Positions 1-6,778 of a stretch of 34,066 nucleotides of DNA are shown one piece after another (the first letter of the stretch is position 1; the number at the start of each line of letters is the position of its first letter). The notes under the pieces are model-generated. The model had not been told where the DNA came from, made no database searches, and saw nothing but the letters and a program-made list of their open reading frames with translations. Made by a program: the position numbers and the translations under genes. Source of the stretch: Candidatus Baldrarchaeota archaeon (GTDB lineage Archaea > Asgardarchaeota > Baldrarchaeia > Baldrarchaeales > DXJG01); NCBI GenBank assembly GCA_016840485.1, contig JAEOSG010000012.1, forward strand, positions 1 to 34,066, written 5' to 3'.

Positions 1-57
1 ATCTTATACTTTTATTATATTATCATACTCGCTTGGAGAATCGTGAACAAGCCTCAA

Positions 58-222
58 AAGCCGGCTTAGAAAACTCTTAAAAATCCCTTAAAATGCTCCC
101 ATGCGGCGACGTGTCCTAAAATTTTAGGCTTTTTTGTTTAAAAAAGCCGTTTGATTGTTTGTGTCGGGCTTTTGTTACCGTGTAAAAAAGCCGGGTGTGT
201 GGTTGTTACACCTATTGGTGTA
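58..222. repeat. Cluster of inverted repeats around AAAGCC/GGCTTT, candidate control region
   Basis: Within the first 415 bases, which hold no clear gene, there are several perfect palindromes and hairpins. They are AAGCCGGCTT at 58-67, CCTAAAATTTTAGG at 115-128, a 9-bp stem GGCTTTTTT / AAAAAAGCC with a GTTT loop at 127-148, a second GGCTTTT...AAAAGCC pair at 167-192, and TACACC-TATT-GGTGTA at 207-222. Further right, GGTATACC at 274-281 follows GTATAC at 267-272. The repeated AAAGCC core in both orientations suggests iteron-like or operator sites. The T-rich hairpins could also stop transcription coming from the left. The function is inference. Confidence 0.5.
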
Positions 223-324
223 GTTGCGGGTGCGGTTCTTGTTGTTACTGGGGTTGTGTATGTTGAGTATACTGGTATACCGGTCGTTATGACTTCTGAC
301 AGAAATTTTCCCCGTGTTTTGTAA
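199..324 (+). CDS. Possible small hydrophobic membrane protein
   Basis: An open frame starting at GTG 199 encodes 41 residues. The first 24 or so are almost entirely Val, Ile, Leu, Gly, Ala and Thr, which would make one membrane-spanning helix, followed by a short polar tail ending DRNFPRVL. The frame stays open back to about 142, so a TTG start at 151 or 172 would give up to 58 residues. A GGGTG lies directly upstream of GTG 199 but is too close for a normal ribosome-binding site. Small hydrophobic proteins are common in archaeal virus and plasmid genomes, but the repeats in this stretch make a noncoding explanation equally possible. Confidence 0.25.
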   Translation: MVVTPIGVVAGAVLVVTGVVYVEYTGIPVVMTSDRNFPRVL

Positions 325-415
325 TTACACTTCGGTGATGCGGTTTAAAGTCGTTTAATCTTTATTAACCCTTTTTGCTTACTTATTTTTGAAGTTTACA
401 AGGGGGTAACTCGAG

Positions 416-610
416 ATGAAGACGGTTGCAACCAAAATTAACGCTCGGGTGTTTGATGTGCTGGAACGTGTATGTAAAACGCTTGGCGTTACTAAGAGTG
501 AGTTACTTCGACATGCATTAATGGCATATCTCGAGAAAATACAGGAAACTACGTTCTTTGCTGCTGTGCAAAACATGGAGCAGCGAAAACGAGGCGACTG
601 CTATGCGTAG
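416..610 (+). CDS. Ribbon-helix-helix (CopG/Arc-type) DNA-binding protein
   Basis: This 64-residue protein opens with a short strand (KTVATKINARVF) followed by two helices (VLERVCKTLGV and SELLRHALMAYLEKI). That is the ribbon-helix-helix pattern of CopG/MetJ-like dimeric repressors. The TKSELLRHAL segment matches the family's second helix, which starts after a T-x-S-E turn. A strong purine-rich site (AGGGGG) precedes ATG 416. It is the first recognisable gene of the rightward block, and palindromes at 267-284 lie about 135 bases upstream. Copy-number control or autoregulation of the element is the likely role (inference). The C-terminal 20 residues are charged and unassigned. Confidence 0.75.
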   Translation: MKTVATKINARVFDVLERVCKTLGVTKSELLRHALMAYLEKIQETTFFAAVQNMEQRKRGDCYA

Positions 611-836
611 ACATTTCTCAAGGCGGCAGCGTTTCGACAACTATGTGTTAAACATTTCGCGGGAGAAAAACCGACCGATGACTTTCGCAGAAGTCGGCAT
701 AGAAGCGGGTTTAACGATGCGTGATACGGAGCGGGTAATCATCAGACTGCTCAGAGAGGGAAAAATCAAGGTTGTAATCATCAACGAACTCGTGTACTAC
801 GTTGCCAACAAAAAAACTGAGCCCTCTTGGGTTTGA
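603..836 (+). CDS. Small winged-helix-like DNA-binding protein
   Basis: From ATG 603 this encodes 77 residues. An in-frame ATG exists at 558, but that start would lie deep inside the previous gene. The 603 start overlaps the preceding stop by 8 bases with a GAGGCG site upstream, which suggests translational coupling. Residues around MTFAEVGIEAGLTMRDTERVIIRLLREGKIKVV read as helix-turn-helix plus wing: FAEVGIEAGLT then a recognition helix RDTERVIIRLL and a hairpin. No enzymatic motif is present. With the ribbon-helix-helix gene it probably forms the regulatory pair of the element. The family is not recognised beyond the fold. Confidence 0.6.
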   Translation: MRRHFSRRQRFDNYVLNISREKNRPMTFAEVGIEAGLTMRDTERVIIRLLREGKIKVVIINELVYYVANKKTEPSWV

Positions 837-889
837 TTCCAAAAACCCGCGTGACATTCTCTCACACACTCGAAAAATAAAGTAAAAGG

Positions 890-930
890 TACCCCCCGGC
901 GGAAACTCGGCGGCGGAACCCGGAGGTAAC
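890..930. repeat. GC-rich tandem repeat between element genes
   Basis: The 120-base gap between the winged-helix gene and the next gene contains CGGCGGAA twice, at 897-904 and 911-918, in register with a 14-base period (each copy is followed by ACTCGG or CCCGG). The flanks GGTACCCCCCGG and CCCGGAGGTAAC can pair imperfectly. It is markedly GC-richer than everything around it. It could be a protein-binding iteron, an RNA hairpin controlling the downstream gene, or part of a replication origin. Confidence 0.45.
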
Positions 931-956
931 AAAACAAACGCCGGGAGGTGTTTGTC

Positions 957-1403
957 ATGTTAGAGAAGAGATTTGAAAATAAAAACGTAACGGTGTATAG
1001 ACTTAGACTCGAAGGACAAATGATTTTGTTTAGAGTGTATAAGAGAGAGAAGTATGCCGCTATTAGCATAGATTTAGGTGCTACGACTTTTAGGTTTCGA
1101 GAGGAGGACGTAGACTACTTTATCAACAACATACATCGCAGACATTTCAGCTACTTTGCTGAGGATTGGGACGCCGATATGCCTGTGGCGATTACTGGCG
1201 GTACTGAGACATTTATGGTACGGGTCAGACATCACAGACTAAACTATTGGCTAAAAAGGCTTATACTATGGCTTATTGAGATTTACAGCAACGGGAGACT
1301 GATAAAAACTATGCCGGAATACTACGGCTCTCGAGACAGTTTAAAGAAACTCGTTGATTGCCTACTTGAAACTGTAGGGGTGAGTCGTGGCGATGTTCAG
1401 TAA
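957..1403 (+). CDS. Element protein of unknown function
   Basis: The protein is 148 residues from ATG 957, which sits 6 bases after a good GGGAGGTG site. A GTG at 948 is inside that site and is unlikely to be used. It is rich in Arg, Tyr and aromatic residues and appears to be an alpha/beta protein without a signal peptide or membrane helix. I recognise no family. The stretch FMVRVRHHRLNYWLKRLILWLIEIY is a basic amphipathic helix. Its last 11 bases overlap the start of the helicase-like gene, so the two are probably co-translated. A role in replication together with that neighbour is plausible but unsupported by motifs. Confidence 0.6.
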   Translation: MLEKRFENKNVTVYRLRLEGQMILFRVYKREKYAAISIDLGATTFRFREEDVDYFINNIHRRHFSYFAEDWDADMPVAITGGTETFMVRVRHHRLNYWLKRLILWLIEIYSNGRLIKTMPEYYGSRDSLKKLVDCLLETVGVSRGDVQ

Positions 1404-3186
1404 GTTAAACGTTGCTGAACAACTGAAATCTCAAGACTACGTGATGCTTGACAGTGCGGTCTACACTAAGTTCTCCACTTTTATTTTTAGGCTATGGAAG
1501 GAAGGGAAAGACTACTGTCTCCAGCTATTCGATGCGAACGGAAACGTGTGGTCGGGGAAATTTTTCTTTAACTCGGAGAAGTCGATTGCTTCGCTCCGTT
1601 TAAAACGCGGCTCATTAAAGCCTTTACTCGACCTTTTAGACCTCAGAGACGCGGAAAACATAGAAAAACTTGTTATCAAGCTTCAAACCGCACTTAGCTT
1701 ACTGAAACAGCAAAAAACGAGTGAAGTCTCAGTGGAACAACAAAGAGACGACGAGGAATTCGATGAGGAGACTCATAAAAAGGCAATGGAGTTATTGCGA
1801 GACCCGGCGTTTTTCTACAAGTTGGGCAAGCTATTTGAGAAGGGATTTATCGTTAGACAGATTGGTAAACCGCGTTTTGTTATTAAAGAGGAGAGGAATA
1901 AGCGGCTTATTCCTATTCTTTTGCTTGGAGCCGCGAAAAAACAAAGAGGGATAATTTACATTCACGGCGAGCCGGGAACATCAAAAGACACTATAGTAAT
2001 GATGTCACTTGAATTGTTGGGACTAAAGTACGAGAAACGAGGTTATTTGACGACCGGTGCGTTTCGTTACTCTGAACAACTTAAAGACGCTGATGTTCTT
2101 TATTTCCCAGATGCTGAGAGACTTAGTGATGAGAAGAGCCGTCAACTTCGTTTTATGCGGACAGATGACGGTGGTTTTAGGGCTGAATATGCGTATAGAG
2201 ACCCTCGTACTGGTAAATTTGTAACCGAAACCGTCGATATTCCAGCAAAAGCAATAGTTATCACCACGAACGAAATTAGCCGCGATATTGCCTTAGAGAG
2301 CGGTATGTGGGTGTTAGTAACGTCAAGTGATGAGGAATTAACGAAGGAAGTTAAAAAAGAGAAATTGAAGTTGAGGGCGGGTGAAAGGAAATTAGTTTCT
2401 GAAGATGAGTTAAGGGTGTGGCGTTGTGCGTTTAAAATCCTCAGAGAAATGGAATGGTGCGACGTGAAGATACCCTATGCTCAGAAGTTAATGGTACTTT
2501 TCGAAAAACATAAGACGCCCGATTCACGTCGTGACCCGGATAAGATATGTGATTTAATCGAGACTGTTGCTAATATTCGCCGGTTTCAGAAGCCGGAGAA
2601 TATGAAAAATGTTGCAGACCTCACGGATTTATACGTTGCATTGCAACTCGGCTGGAACGTTATAATGAAGGTAAAAGTGGGTTTAACTGAAAACGAGATT
2701 AAGGTTCTCAAGGCTGTTCAAAAGAAGGGCGTTGTACGTGTTTGTGATGTTGCCGACGAAACTAAACTAAGCTATACTCGCAGTTTCGAGATTTTGGAGA
2801 AGCTTGTCGAGAAGGGGTACCTGAATAAGGGGCAAGAAGGGCGTTATAACGTTTACTCTCCTCTTATTGGCATTGACTTAGATGACGTTTCTAATCTTTC
2901 GACAACTTTCGCCGAAAATACTAAGACCGTCGTTGGGATGTTCAAGAAAATAGTCGCCTCGCTCAGGAACTTTCGAACTTTCGACCACATTAATAATTGT
3001 ATATGTGTATGTGACCCGGTGACCGGTGAAGAGGTGAAGATTGAGGTAGGGGAAAACAAAGAGTCTAAAATAGTGGGTGATAGTAAACTAGACTCAGCAA
3101 CTCAGCAATTAATAAAGAGCGTCGAAGAGGGTGTTAAAAAACAAGTTGAACAACTTGAAGCGTTTTTGGGCGGGGGGAGACGATGA
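1393..3186 (+). CDS. AAA+ replicative-helicase-like protein with C-terminal winged helix
   Basis: A 597-residue protein. Residues 1-150 show no known domain. An ATPase core follows: Walker A GEPGTSKDT at about 192-200, Walker B VLYFPDAE near 235, a likely pre-sensor hairpin (GGFRAEYAYRDPRTGKF) and a sensor I strand ending AIVITTNE near 290. The layout resembles MCM/SF3-type AAA+ helicases of archaeal plasmids. Residues about 430-495 (LTENEIKVLKAVQKKGVV..., then a recognition helix SYTRSFEILEKL) form a winged helix, as in the C-terminus of MCM. ATG 1393 is preferred to GTG 1387 because GGGGTGAG is correctly spaced from it. It is probably the initiator/helicase of the element. No primase domain is visible, and the exact family is uncertain. 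Confidence 0.7.
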   Translation: MFSKLNVAEQLKSQDYVMLDSAVYTKFSTFIFRLWKEGKDYCLQLFDANGNVWSGKFFFNSEKSIASLRLKRGSLKPLLDLLDLRDAENIEKLVIKLQTALSLLKQQKTSEVSVEQQRDDEEFDEETHKKAMELLRDPAFFYKLGKLFEKGFIVRQIGKPRFVIKEERNKRLIPILLLGAAKKQRGIIYIHGEPGTSKDTIVMMSLELLGLKYEKRGYLTTGAFRYSEQLKDADVLYFPDAERLSDEKSRQLRFMRTDDGGFRAEYAYRDPRTGKFVTETVDIPAKAIVITTNEISRDIALESGMWVLVTSSDEELTKEVKKEKLKLRAGERKLVSEDELRVWRCAFKILREMEWCDVKIPYAQKLMVLFEKHKTPDSRRDPDKICDLIETVANIRRFQKPENMKNVADLTDLYVALQLGWNVIMKVKVGLTENEIKVLKAVQKKGVVRVCDVADETKLSYTRSFEILEKLVEKGYLNKGQEGRYNVYSPLIGIDLDDVSNLSTTFAENTKTVVGMFKKIVASLRNFRTFDHINNCICVCDPVTGEEVKIEVGENKESKIVGDSKLDSATQQLIKSVEEGVKKQVEQLEAFLGGGRR

Positions 3187-3425
3187 CTAAACTCGTAAAA
3201 ATCCGTTACTTAGACCACGTTGAATTCCGCAATTTGGATTCGAGAGAGGTTAAGCCGGTTGTACGTGAGACTGTTGGCTGGCTCGTACATGAAGATAGTA
3301 ACTACGTCGTTGTGATTTGGGATAGACCCGCCCTAAGAGACCGTAGTATGCGGTCTAGGGAGTCGGGTCTAGCCCTGTTAAAGAGCGACATCATCGAGAT
3401 GAAAGTAGTTGAAACGGAGGCTTAA
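3183..3425 (+). CDS. Small element protein of unknown function
   Basis: 80 residues, with a start overlapping the helicase stop as ATGA and preceded by GGGGGGAG, so it is translationally coupled. The sequence looks like a compact beta-rich domain: VKIRYLDHVEF, ETVGWLVHE and SNYVVVIWDR are strand-like, ending in a short tail. The GWLVHED...YVVVIWD pattern suggests a small barrel, possibly SH3- or Sm-like, but I do not recognise the family. Co-expression with the helicase suggests an accessory replication role. This is inference from position only. Confidence 0.6.
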   Translation: MTKLVKIRYLDHVEFRNLDSREVKPVVRETVGWLVHEDSNYVVVIWDRPALRDRSMRSRESGLALLKSDIIEMKVVETEA

Positions 3426-3430
3426 AGACA

Positions 3431-3556
3431 ATGTTACACGGTTTCGGTTTCAAACTTGTCCCCAAGAGCCACAAGAAACGGTTTTATACTTCTATTCCCT
3501 ATATGGAGACCAGAGAAAAGAGTAAGGAGGTAAATGTCTTATGGGAAGACGTTTGA
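3431..3556 (+). CDS. Possible 41-residue protein overlapping the integrase start
   Basis: ATG 3431 lies 10 bases after a GGAGG that overlaps the previous stop. The frame encodes 41 residues, rich in Lys and aromatic residues (it contains KSHKKRFY), and ends 16 bases inside the integrase gene. The integrase ribosome-binding site AAGGAGG is within it, so its translation could gate integrase expression. There are no homologues I recognise. It may be a real leader-type peptide or chance. Confidence 0.35.
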   Translation: MLHGFGFKLVPKSHKKRFYTSIPYMETREKSKEVNVLWEDV

Positions 3557-5040
3557 AGACGAAGAGTCAAAGGTTAGATGTTTTGGAAACGCAACGTAAA
3601 TCTATGCCCGAGATTGCCGTAGATTTTCCTGTAAGCTTCGAGAGACTGCAAAAGTATAGGGACACCGGTGTTTGTCTTTTCTTTGAGAGATACGGAGCGA
3701 GTAACCGGTTTAGGAGACCCGTATCCGTCAAGTTGGAGCCGGGTTTCTCGAGAGCGGATATAGACCTCTTAAACTACGTTGCTGAATCTCTATCACATGA
3801 ACAACCGTCCCTTATCCCCTTTGCTTGGGAAAACAAGAGTATGCGTAGACTCATGGCGTACCTTCGACGCTACAAAACGGCTTCACTTACAAGTCCCGCA
3901 CATTACACTGCGAGGGTAAAGCAATTCTTGGATTTTGTTAAGGCGACACCAGACCGGTTTATAGCTTCGTGCTTTACAAGAAAGAAGACGTTAAACCAGA
4001 GGAGAGTACAAGAAGTTAGGAGAATAATTGAGGAGTGGATTGCGGAACTTACCGCTTCGGGGCGTGCAACTTCAACGATTGCCGTATCCACAGCGATGGT
4101 TAAAACATGGTTACAAGTCAATGGTATAGATGTTGGCAGAATTATGAGACCTAAGATTCGCATGAAGTATCCAGACCGTGCTCCTCGACCGGAAGAGTTG
4201 CAGAAAATGCTTGATGTTGCGGATTTAAGAGGTAAAGTAATGATTAGTATTCTTGCGTTATCCGGCGTGCGTATCGGTACGCTTGTAAAACTGAAGTATA
4301 AACACGTGAAGGAAGATTTAGAAGCCGGTAGAGTACCCGTTTGTATTCGTGTACCCGCGGAGATTACGAAGGGAAAATACGCAGATTATTTCACTTTTAT
4401 CGGCGAGGAAGCCGTGAACTATTTGAAAATGTACTTAGAATATAGGAGAAGAGGGTCTCCGAGTGGAAAAATACCTCCGGAGATAATTCACGATGAATCT
4501 CCGTTAATTCGGACAGAAACGCGAGTTCCCAGACATTTATCGACCCGTCAAGCACAGCGAATAATTCATAACATCATGGTAAAAGCCGGTTTGATACAGA
4601 AGACACCCGGCAAAGGAGAAAAGGGTGCGAGATACGAGTTGAGGGTTCATAGTCTGCGAAAGTATTTTAAGACGCAGTTAACGGCTGCGGGTGTCCCAGT
4701 CGAGTACGTTGAGTTCATGATGGGTCATAAGACTTCAACGTATCTCGATGTGAAAATGAAGGGCGTGGAGTTTTTACGCGGTCTTTACGCGGCTTCCGGT
4801 ATTTCGATAAGACCGAAAACAGAAATTGAAGCAATGAGAAATATCGGTCGTGTTGTTGGGGTAACACAAGAAGACATAAGAAAGATACTAGAAGAAATTC
4901 GAAGGGAAAGAGGATATTTTGAACCACATAGAACTGTGATAACCGGCGAGATGGTTGAAGAAGCCCTTTTAAGAGCCATTAGGGAAGCCATAAGAAGACT
5001 TGTAAAAGAAGAGATTAAACGGAATTTATACGACGTTTAA
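3541..5040 (+). CDS. Tyrosine recombinase / integrase
   Basis: The 499-residue protein has the C-terminal catalytic domain of tyrosine recombinases. Arg244 is in LSGVRIGTL, Lys277 in TKGKY, His370-x-x-Arg373 in HSLRKYF, and His396 in MMGHKTSTY. The nucleophile is Tyr401, or Tyr416 in FLRGLYAASG, the latter resembling crenarchaeal plasmid integrases. Residues about 115-205 form the SAM-like core-binding domain. The N-terminal 100 residues and the basic, helical C-terminal 80 residues are extensions, probably for arm-site binding or multimerisation. ATG 3541 follows AAGGAGG. The gene is intact, and its stop lies beside a short direct repeat, so it should sit next to one attachment site of the element. 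Confidence 0.9.
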   Translation: MGRRLKTKSQRLDVLETQRKSMPEIAVDFPVSFERLQKYRDTGVCLFFERYGASNRFRRPVSVKLEPGFSRADIDLLNYVAESLSHEQPSLIPFAWENKSMRRLMAYLRRYKTASLTSPAHYTARVKQFLDFVKATPDRFIASCFTRKKTLNQRRVQEVRRIIEEWIAELTASGRATSTIAVSTAMVKTWLQVNGIDVGRIMRPKIRMKYPDRAPRPEELQKMLDVADLRGKVMISILALSGVRIGTLVKLKYKHVKEDLEAGRVPVCIRVPAEITKGKYADYFTFIGEEAVNYLKMYLEYRRRGSPSGKIPPEIIHDESPLIRTETRVPRHLSTRQAQRIIHNIMVKAGLIQKTPGKGEKGARYELRVHSLRKYFKTQLTAAGVPVEYVEFMMGHKTSTYLDVKMKGVEFLRGLYAASGISIRPKTEIEAMRNIGRVVGVTQEDIRKILEEIRRERGYFEPHRTVITGEMVEEALLRAIREAIRRLVKEEIKRNLYDV

Positions 5041-5064
5041 TGAAGCATTTTTATATGACGTCTA
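5025..5064. repeat. Imperfect 15-base direct repeat at the integrase 3' end
   Basis: TTTATACGACGTTTA (5025-5039) and TTTATATGACGTCTA (5050-5064) match at 13 of 15 positions and are 25 bases apart, straddling the integrase stop codon. Pairs of short repeats next to an integrase are typical recombinase arm or core sites. Assignment as an attachment site is inference. Confidence 0.35.
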
Positions 5065-5083
5065 GGTTTCACCAAAATATTTT

Positions 5084-5096
5084 TATGAGTGTCGTG
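5084..5096 (+). promoter_or_regulatory. Probable TATA box for the DUF92 gene
   Basis: The AT-rich AAAATATTTTTATG lies about 26 bases upstream of ATG 5116, the usual archaeal TATA-to-start distance. A leaderless transcript starting at or near 5116 would run into the DUF92 gene. Confidence 0.4.
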
Positions 5097-5115
5097 AAGC
5101 GAGATATACTCAAAC

Positions 5116-5217
5116 ATGGATCAAAGGAACCTATTATTTGTCGATAAAATATTCGAGCATCTTGCATGGGAAGTGAGTTGTTGTAGTAAAACGCTGGTGG
5201 TGAGAAATATTGCCTAA
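5116..5217 (+). CDS. Possible 33-residue upstream peptide of DUF92
   Basis: A frame from ATG 5116 to TAA 5217 encodes 33 residues and overlaps the TTG start of DUF92 by 8 bases. Position relative to the TATA-like box suggests leaderless translation. It contains the GGTGGTGAG site used by the next gene. No family is recognised. It could be a coupling peptide, a stub left by element integration, or chance. Confidence 0.25.
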   Translation: MDQRNLLFVDKIFEHLAWEVSCCSKTLVVRNIA

Positions 5218-6034
5218 TTTATTTCAAATAATTTCAGGAGTCTTTGTCGTCAGCCTGTTTGGCGTACTTTCTGTAAAAAAGAAGGCTGTTGATAAGACTG
5301 GGTTAATTGCCGGATTTGCCGTTGGATTGTCAGTTTGGATACTTGGTGGTTGGCAGTGGTTCCTAATAATATTAGTTTTTCATCTGATAGCTGCACAGTT
5401 TACGAAATATAAATACGAGCTTAAAAGAAGTAGAGGAGCAGCTGAGGAGAAGGGTGGTGCACGCGCATGGTACAACGTATTTGCTAACGGTGGCATAGCT
5501 ATGCTTTTGGCGATTCTTGAAGGATACGGAAAATTCGGTGGTGATGTGTTTTTTGCTGGTTTTTTGGGTGCAATAAGTACAGCCACCGCTGACACTTTGG
5601 CTACGGAAATAGGTCTTTTAAATCCAGGGAATCCGCGACTAATAGTGAATCTTAAGAAAAAAGTTGAACCAGGAACTTCAGGTGGAATAACTCCCTTAGG
5701 CGAATTTGCCACATTTACAGGTGCGCTCATAATTGGGCTAGTAGCGTTTCTTCTCCAAGTCGCCGGTTTTCTTGATGTGAACTGGGGAATGAAAGTATTA
5801 TTTATAAGCGTCGTCGCCGGTTTTCTAGGCTGTACATTCGATAGTATCCTTGGAGCAACAGTTCAAGCGGTTTATCGATGTCAAGTATGCGGAAAAATAA
5901 CTGAAAAGCGTATTCACTGTGGACAAAAAACAAAACACATAAGGGGTTATGAACTTATAGAAAATAACACAGTTAATTTCATATCAACTGCTTTAGGAGC
6001 ATTAATAGCCATGCTTCTATATTTAAACATTTAA
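5210..6034 (+). CDS. DUF92 / TMEM19-family integral membrane protein
   Basis: 274 residues with about six or seven hydrophobic helices. Family hallmarks are visible: the Asn-rich GGARAWYNVFANGGIA segment, TADTLATEIG, the GTSGGITPLGE motif and a C-terminal GCTFDSILGA helix, then a Cys-rich loop CQVCGKITEKRIHC and a final helix. Plant members of this family (VTE5/VTE6) act on phytol and phytyl phosphate as CTP-dependent kinases. An archaeal role in isoprenoid alcohol or phosphate metabolism is a reasonable inference but unproven. The start is TTG 5210 after GGTGGTGAG. The CxxC...HC loop could bind zinc. It is the first clearly chromosomal gene right of the element. Confidence 0.85.
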   Translation: MPNLFQIISGVFVVSLFGVLSVKKKAVDKTGLIAGFAVGLSVWILGGWQWFLIILVFHLIAAQFTKYKYELKRSRGAAEEKGGARAWYNVFANGGIAMLLAILEGYGKFGGDVFFAGFLGAISTATADTLATEIGLLNPGNPRLIVNLKKKVEPGTSGGITPLGEFATFTGALIIGLVAFLLQVAGFLDVNWGMKVLFISVVAGFLGCTFDSILGATVQAVYRCQVCGKITEKRIHCGQKTKHIRGYELIENNTVNFISTALGALIAMLLYLNI

Positions 6035-6106
6035 GTGCACGGGAGAATGGGTCTTAAAATATCTTTACATCTTTTAAACTAACTGAATCGGTGTAATCTC
6101 ACAATA

Positions 6107-6355
6107 CTATTCACTTTCTATGGTGGCATAATATCTATCTATAAACTCACCGTAAACATCCACTGGCTCTGAAAGAGGAGTTATCTTAATAGTGTCTGAT
6201 AACCCGCAACTACCACATTGTACAATAGCTATGCCTTCTTCTCTCTTCATTTCTATTCTAACAGCTTGAGCCCCACAACTTGGGCACTCAAATATTGTTG
6301 GAAGCCTTCTAACAACTCTCCTTACAACTTTCCTTCTCCTTCTTCTCCTTCCCAT
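6107..6355 (-). CDS. Elf1-type transcription elongation factor, zinc ribbon
   Basis: 82 residues. It begins with an extremely basic tail (MGRRRRRRKVVRRVVRR), followed by a zinc ribbon with Cys24/Cys27 (CPSC) and Cys47/Cys50 (CGSC), and an acidic C-terminus. This is the layout of eukaryotic Elf1 and its archaeal counterparts (COG4888), which associate with transcribing RNA polymerase. The start ATG follows GGTGAG by a few bases. It is divergent from the small gene at 6450 and convergent with DUF92. The presence of Elf1 argues for a TACK or related archaeon. Confidence in the family is high. The function in this organism is inferred. Confidence 0.85.
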   Translation of the reverse strand: MGRRRRRRKVVRRVVRRLPTIFECPSCGAQAVRIEMKREEGIAIVQCGSCGLSDTIKITPLSEPVDVYGEFIDRYYATIESE

Positions 6356-6400
6356 AATTTCTCACCACTTTACCAATTCTAGGTAACTCTCAAATATTTC

Positions 6401-6413
6401 TAATTTAAATTTA
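6401..6413. promoter_or_regulatory. Shared AT-rich promoter between Elf1 and the 6450 gene
   Basis: TAATTTAAATTTA is nearly palindromic and lies in the middle of the 94-base divergent gap. It is at a suitable distance to serve as TATA element in either direction, with a GGTG-type ribosome site on each side. Confidence 0.4.
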
Positions 6414-6449
6414 CCACATCGAAAGAAGCCGAGAAACAGGTGGTATAGG

Positions 6450-6761
6450 GTGGAGAACATCTTTATAATCCGAAATAGAGATGTAAAAAGAGTTCTCATG
6501 GGCGTTCCAAAGGGACATAAACATCATAGATGTGTGATTGAGCTAAAAGACGGCAAAATTTTGATTTTTCACGAAGCGACAATTGCAAACATAGTTAGGG
6601 CTTACATAACCATCGAAACACATCCTCAAAAACGAGCTGTAGAACTTTTCTGTAAAGAACTAAAAGACAAAAAACCAGGATTTGCGACGTACCAACTATT
6701 AGAAACAGAAAAGAGCGAAAATGAAATATTAGAAGAACTTGAAAAAATCTTGGTAAATTAG
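6450..6761 (+). CDS. Conserved-looking hypothetical protein, 103 residues
   Basis: GTG 6450 follows GGTGGT by 5 bases. The protein looks like a compact alpha/beta domain: two strands and a hairpin (IFIIRNRDVKRVL, RCVIELKDGKILIFHEAT), then helices (IANIVRAYITIETHP..., RAVELFCKELKD) and a charged tail. A cluster of Lys and His (PKGHKHHR) could contact nucleic acid. No signal peptide or membrane helix is present. I do not recognise a named family. It lies between Elf1 (divergent) and the RPA gene (convergent), which does not define a function. Confidence 0.65.
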   Translation: MENIFIIRNRDVKRVLMGVPKGHKHHRCVIELKDGKILIFHEATIANIVRAYITIETHPQKRAVELFCKELKDKKPGFATYQLLETEKSENEILEELEKILVN

Positions 6762-6778
6762 CAAATACTGAAATAAAA

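Larger units (their letters stand above)
1..5040 (+). mobile_element. Right-hand part of an integrated plasmid/virus-like element
   Basis: All genes from about 199 to 5040 point rightward and several are translationally coupled. They include a ribbon-helix-helix regulator, a winged-helix protein, an AAA+ helicase-like protein and a tyrosine recombinase, the usual content of archaeal integrative plasmids and viruses. Codon use is visibly richer in CG dinucleotides (cgt, cgg, tcg) than the AT-rich host genes that start at 5210. The left end is outside the window. No structural virion protein is recognisable here, so plasmid or virus cannot be decided. The right boundary is inferred to lie between the integrase stop (5040) and the DUF92 promoter (about 5085). 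No tRNA fragment was seen there, so the attachment target is unknown. Confidence 0.75.

Noticed and set aside
5041-5209. tRNA fragment as integration target
   Set aside because: No T-arm GGTTCAAATCC-like sequence or CCA-ending stem was found between the integrase and DUF92.
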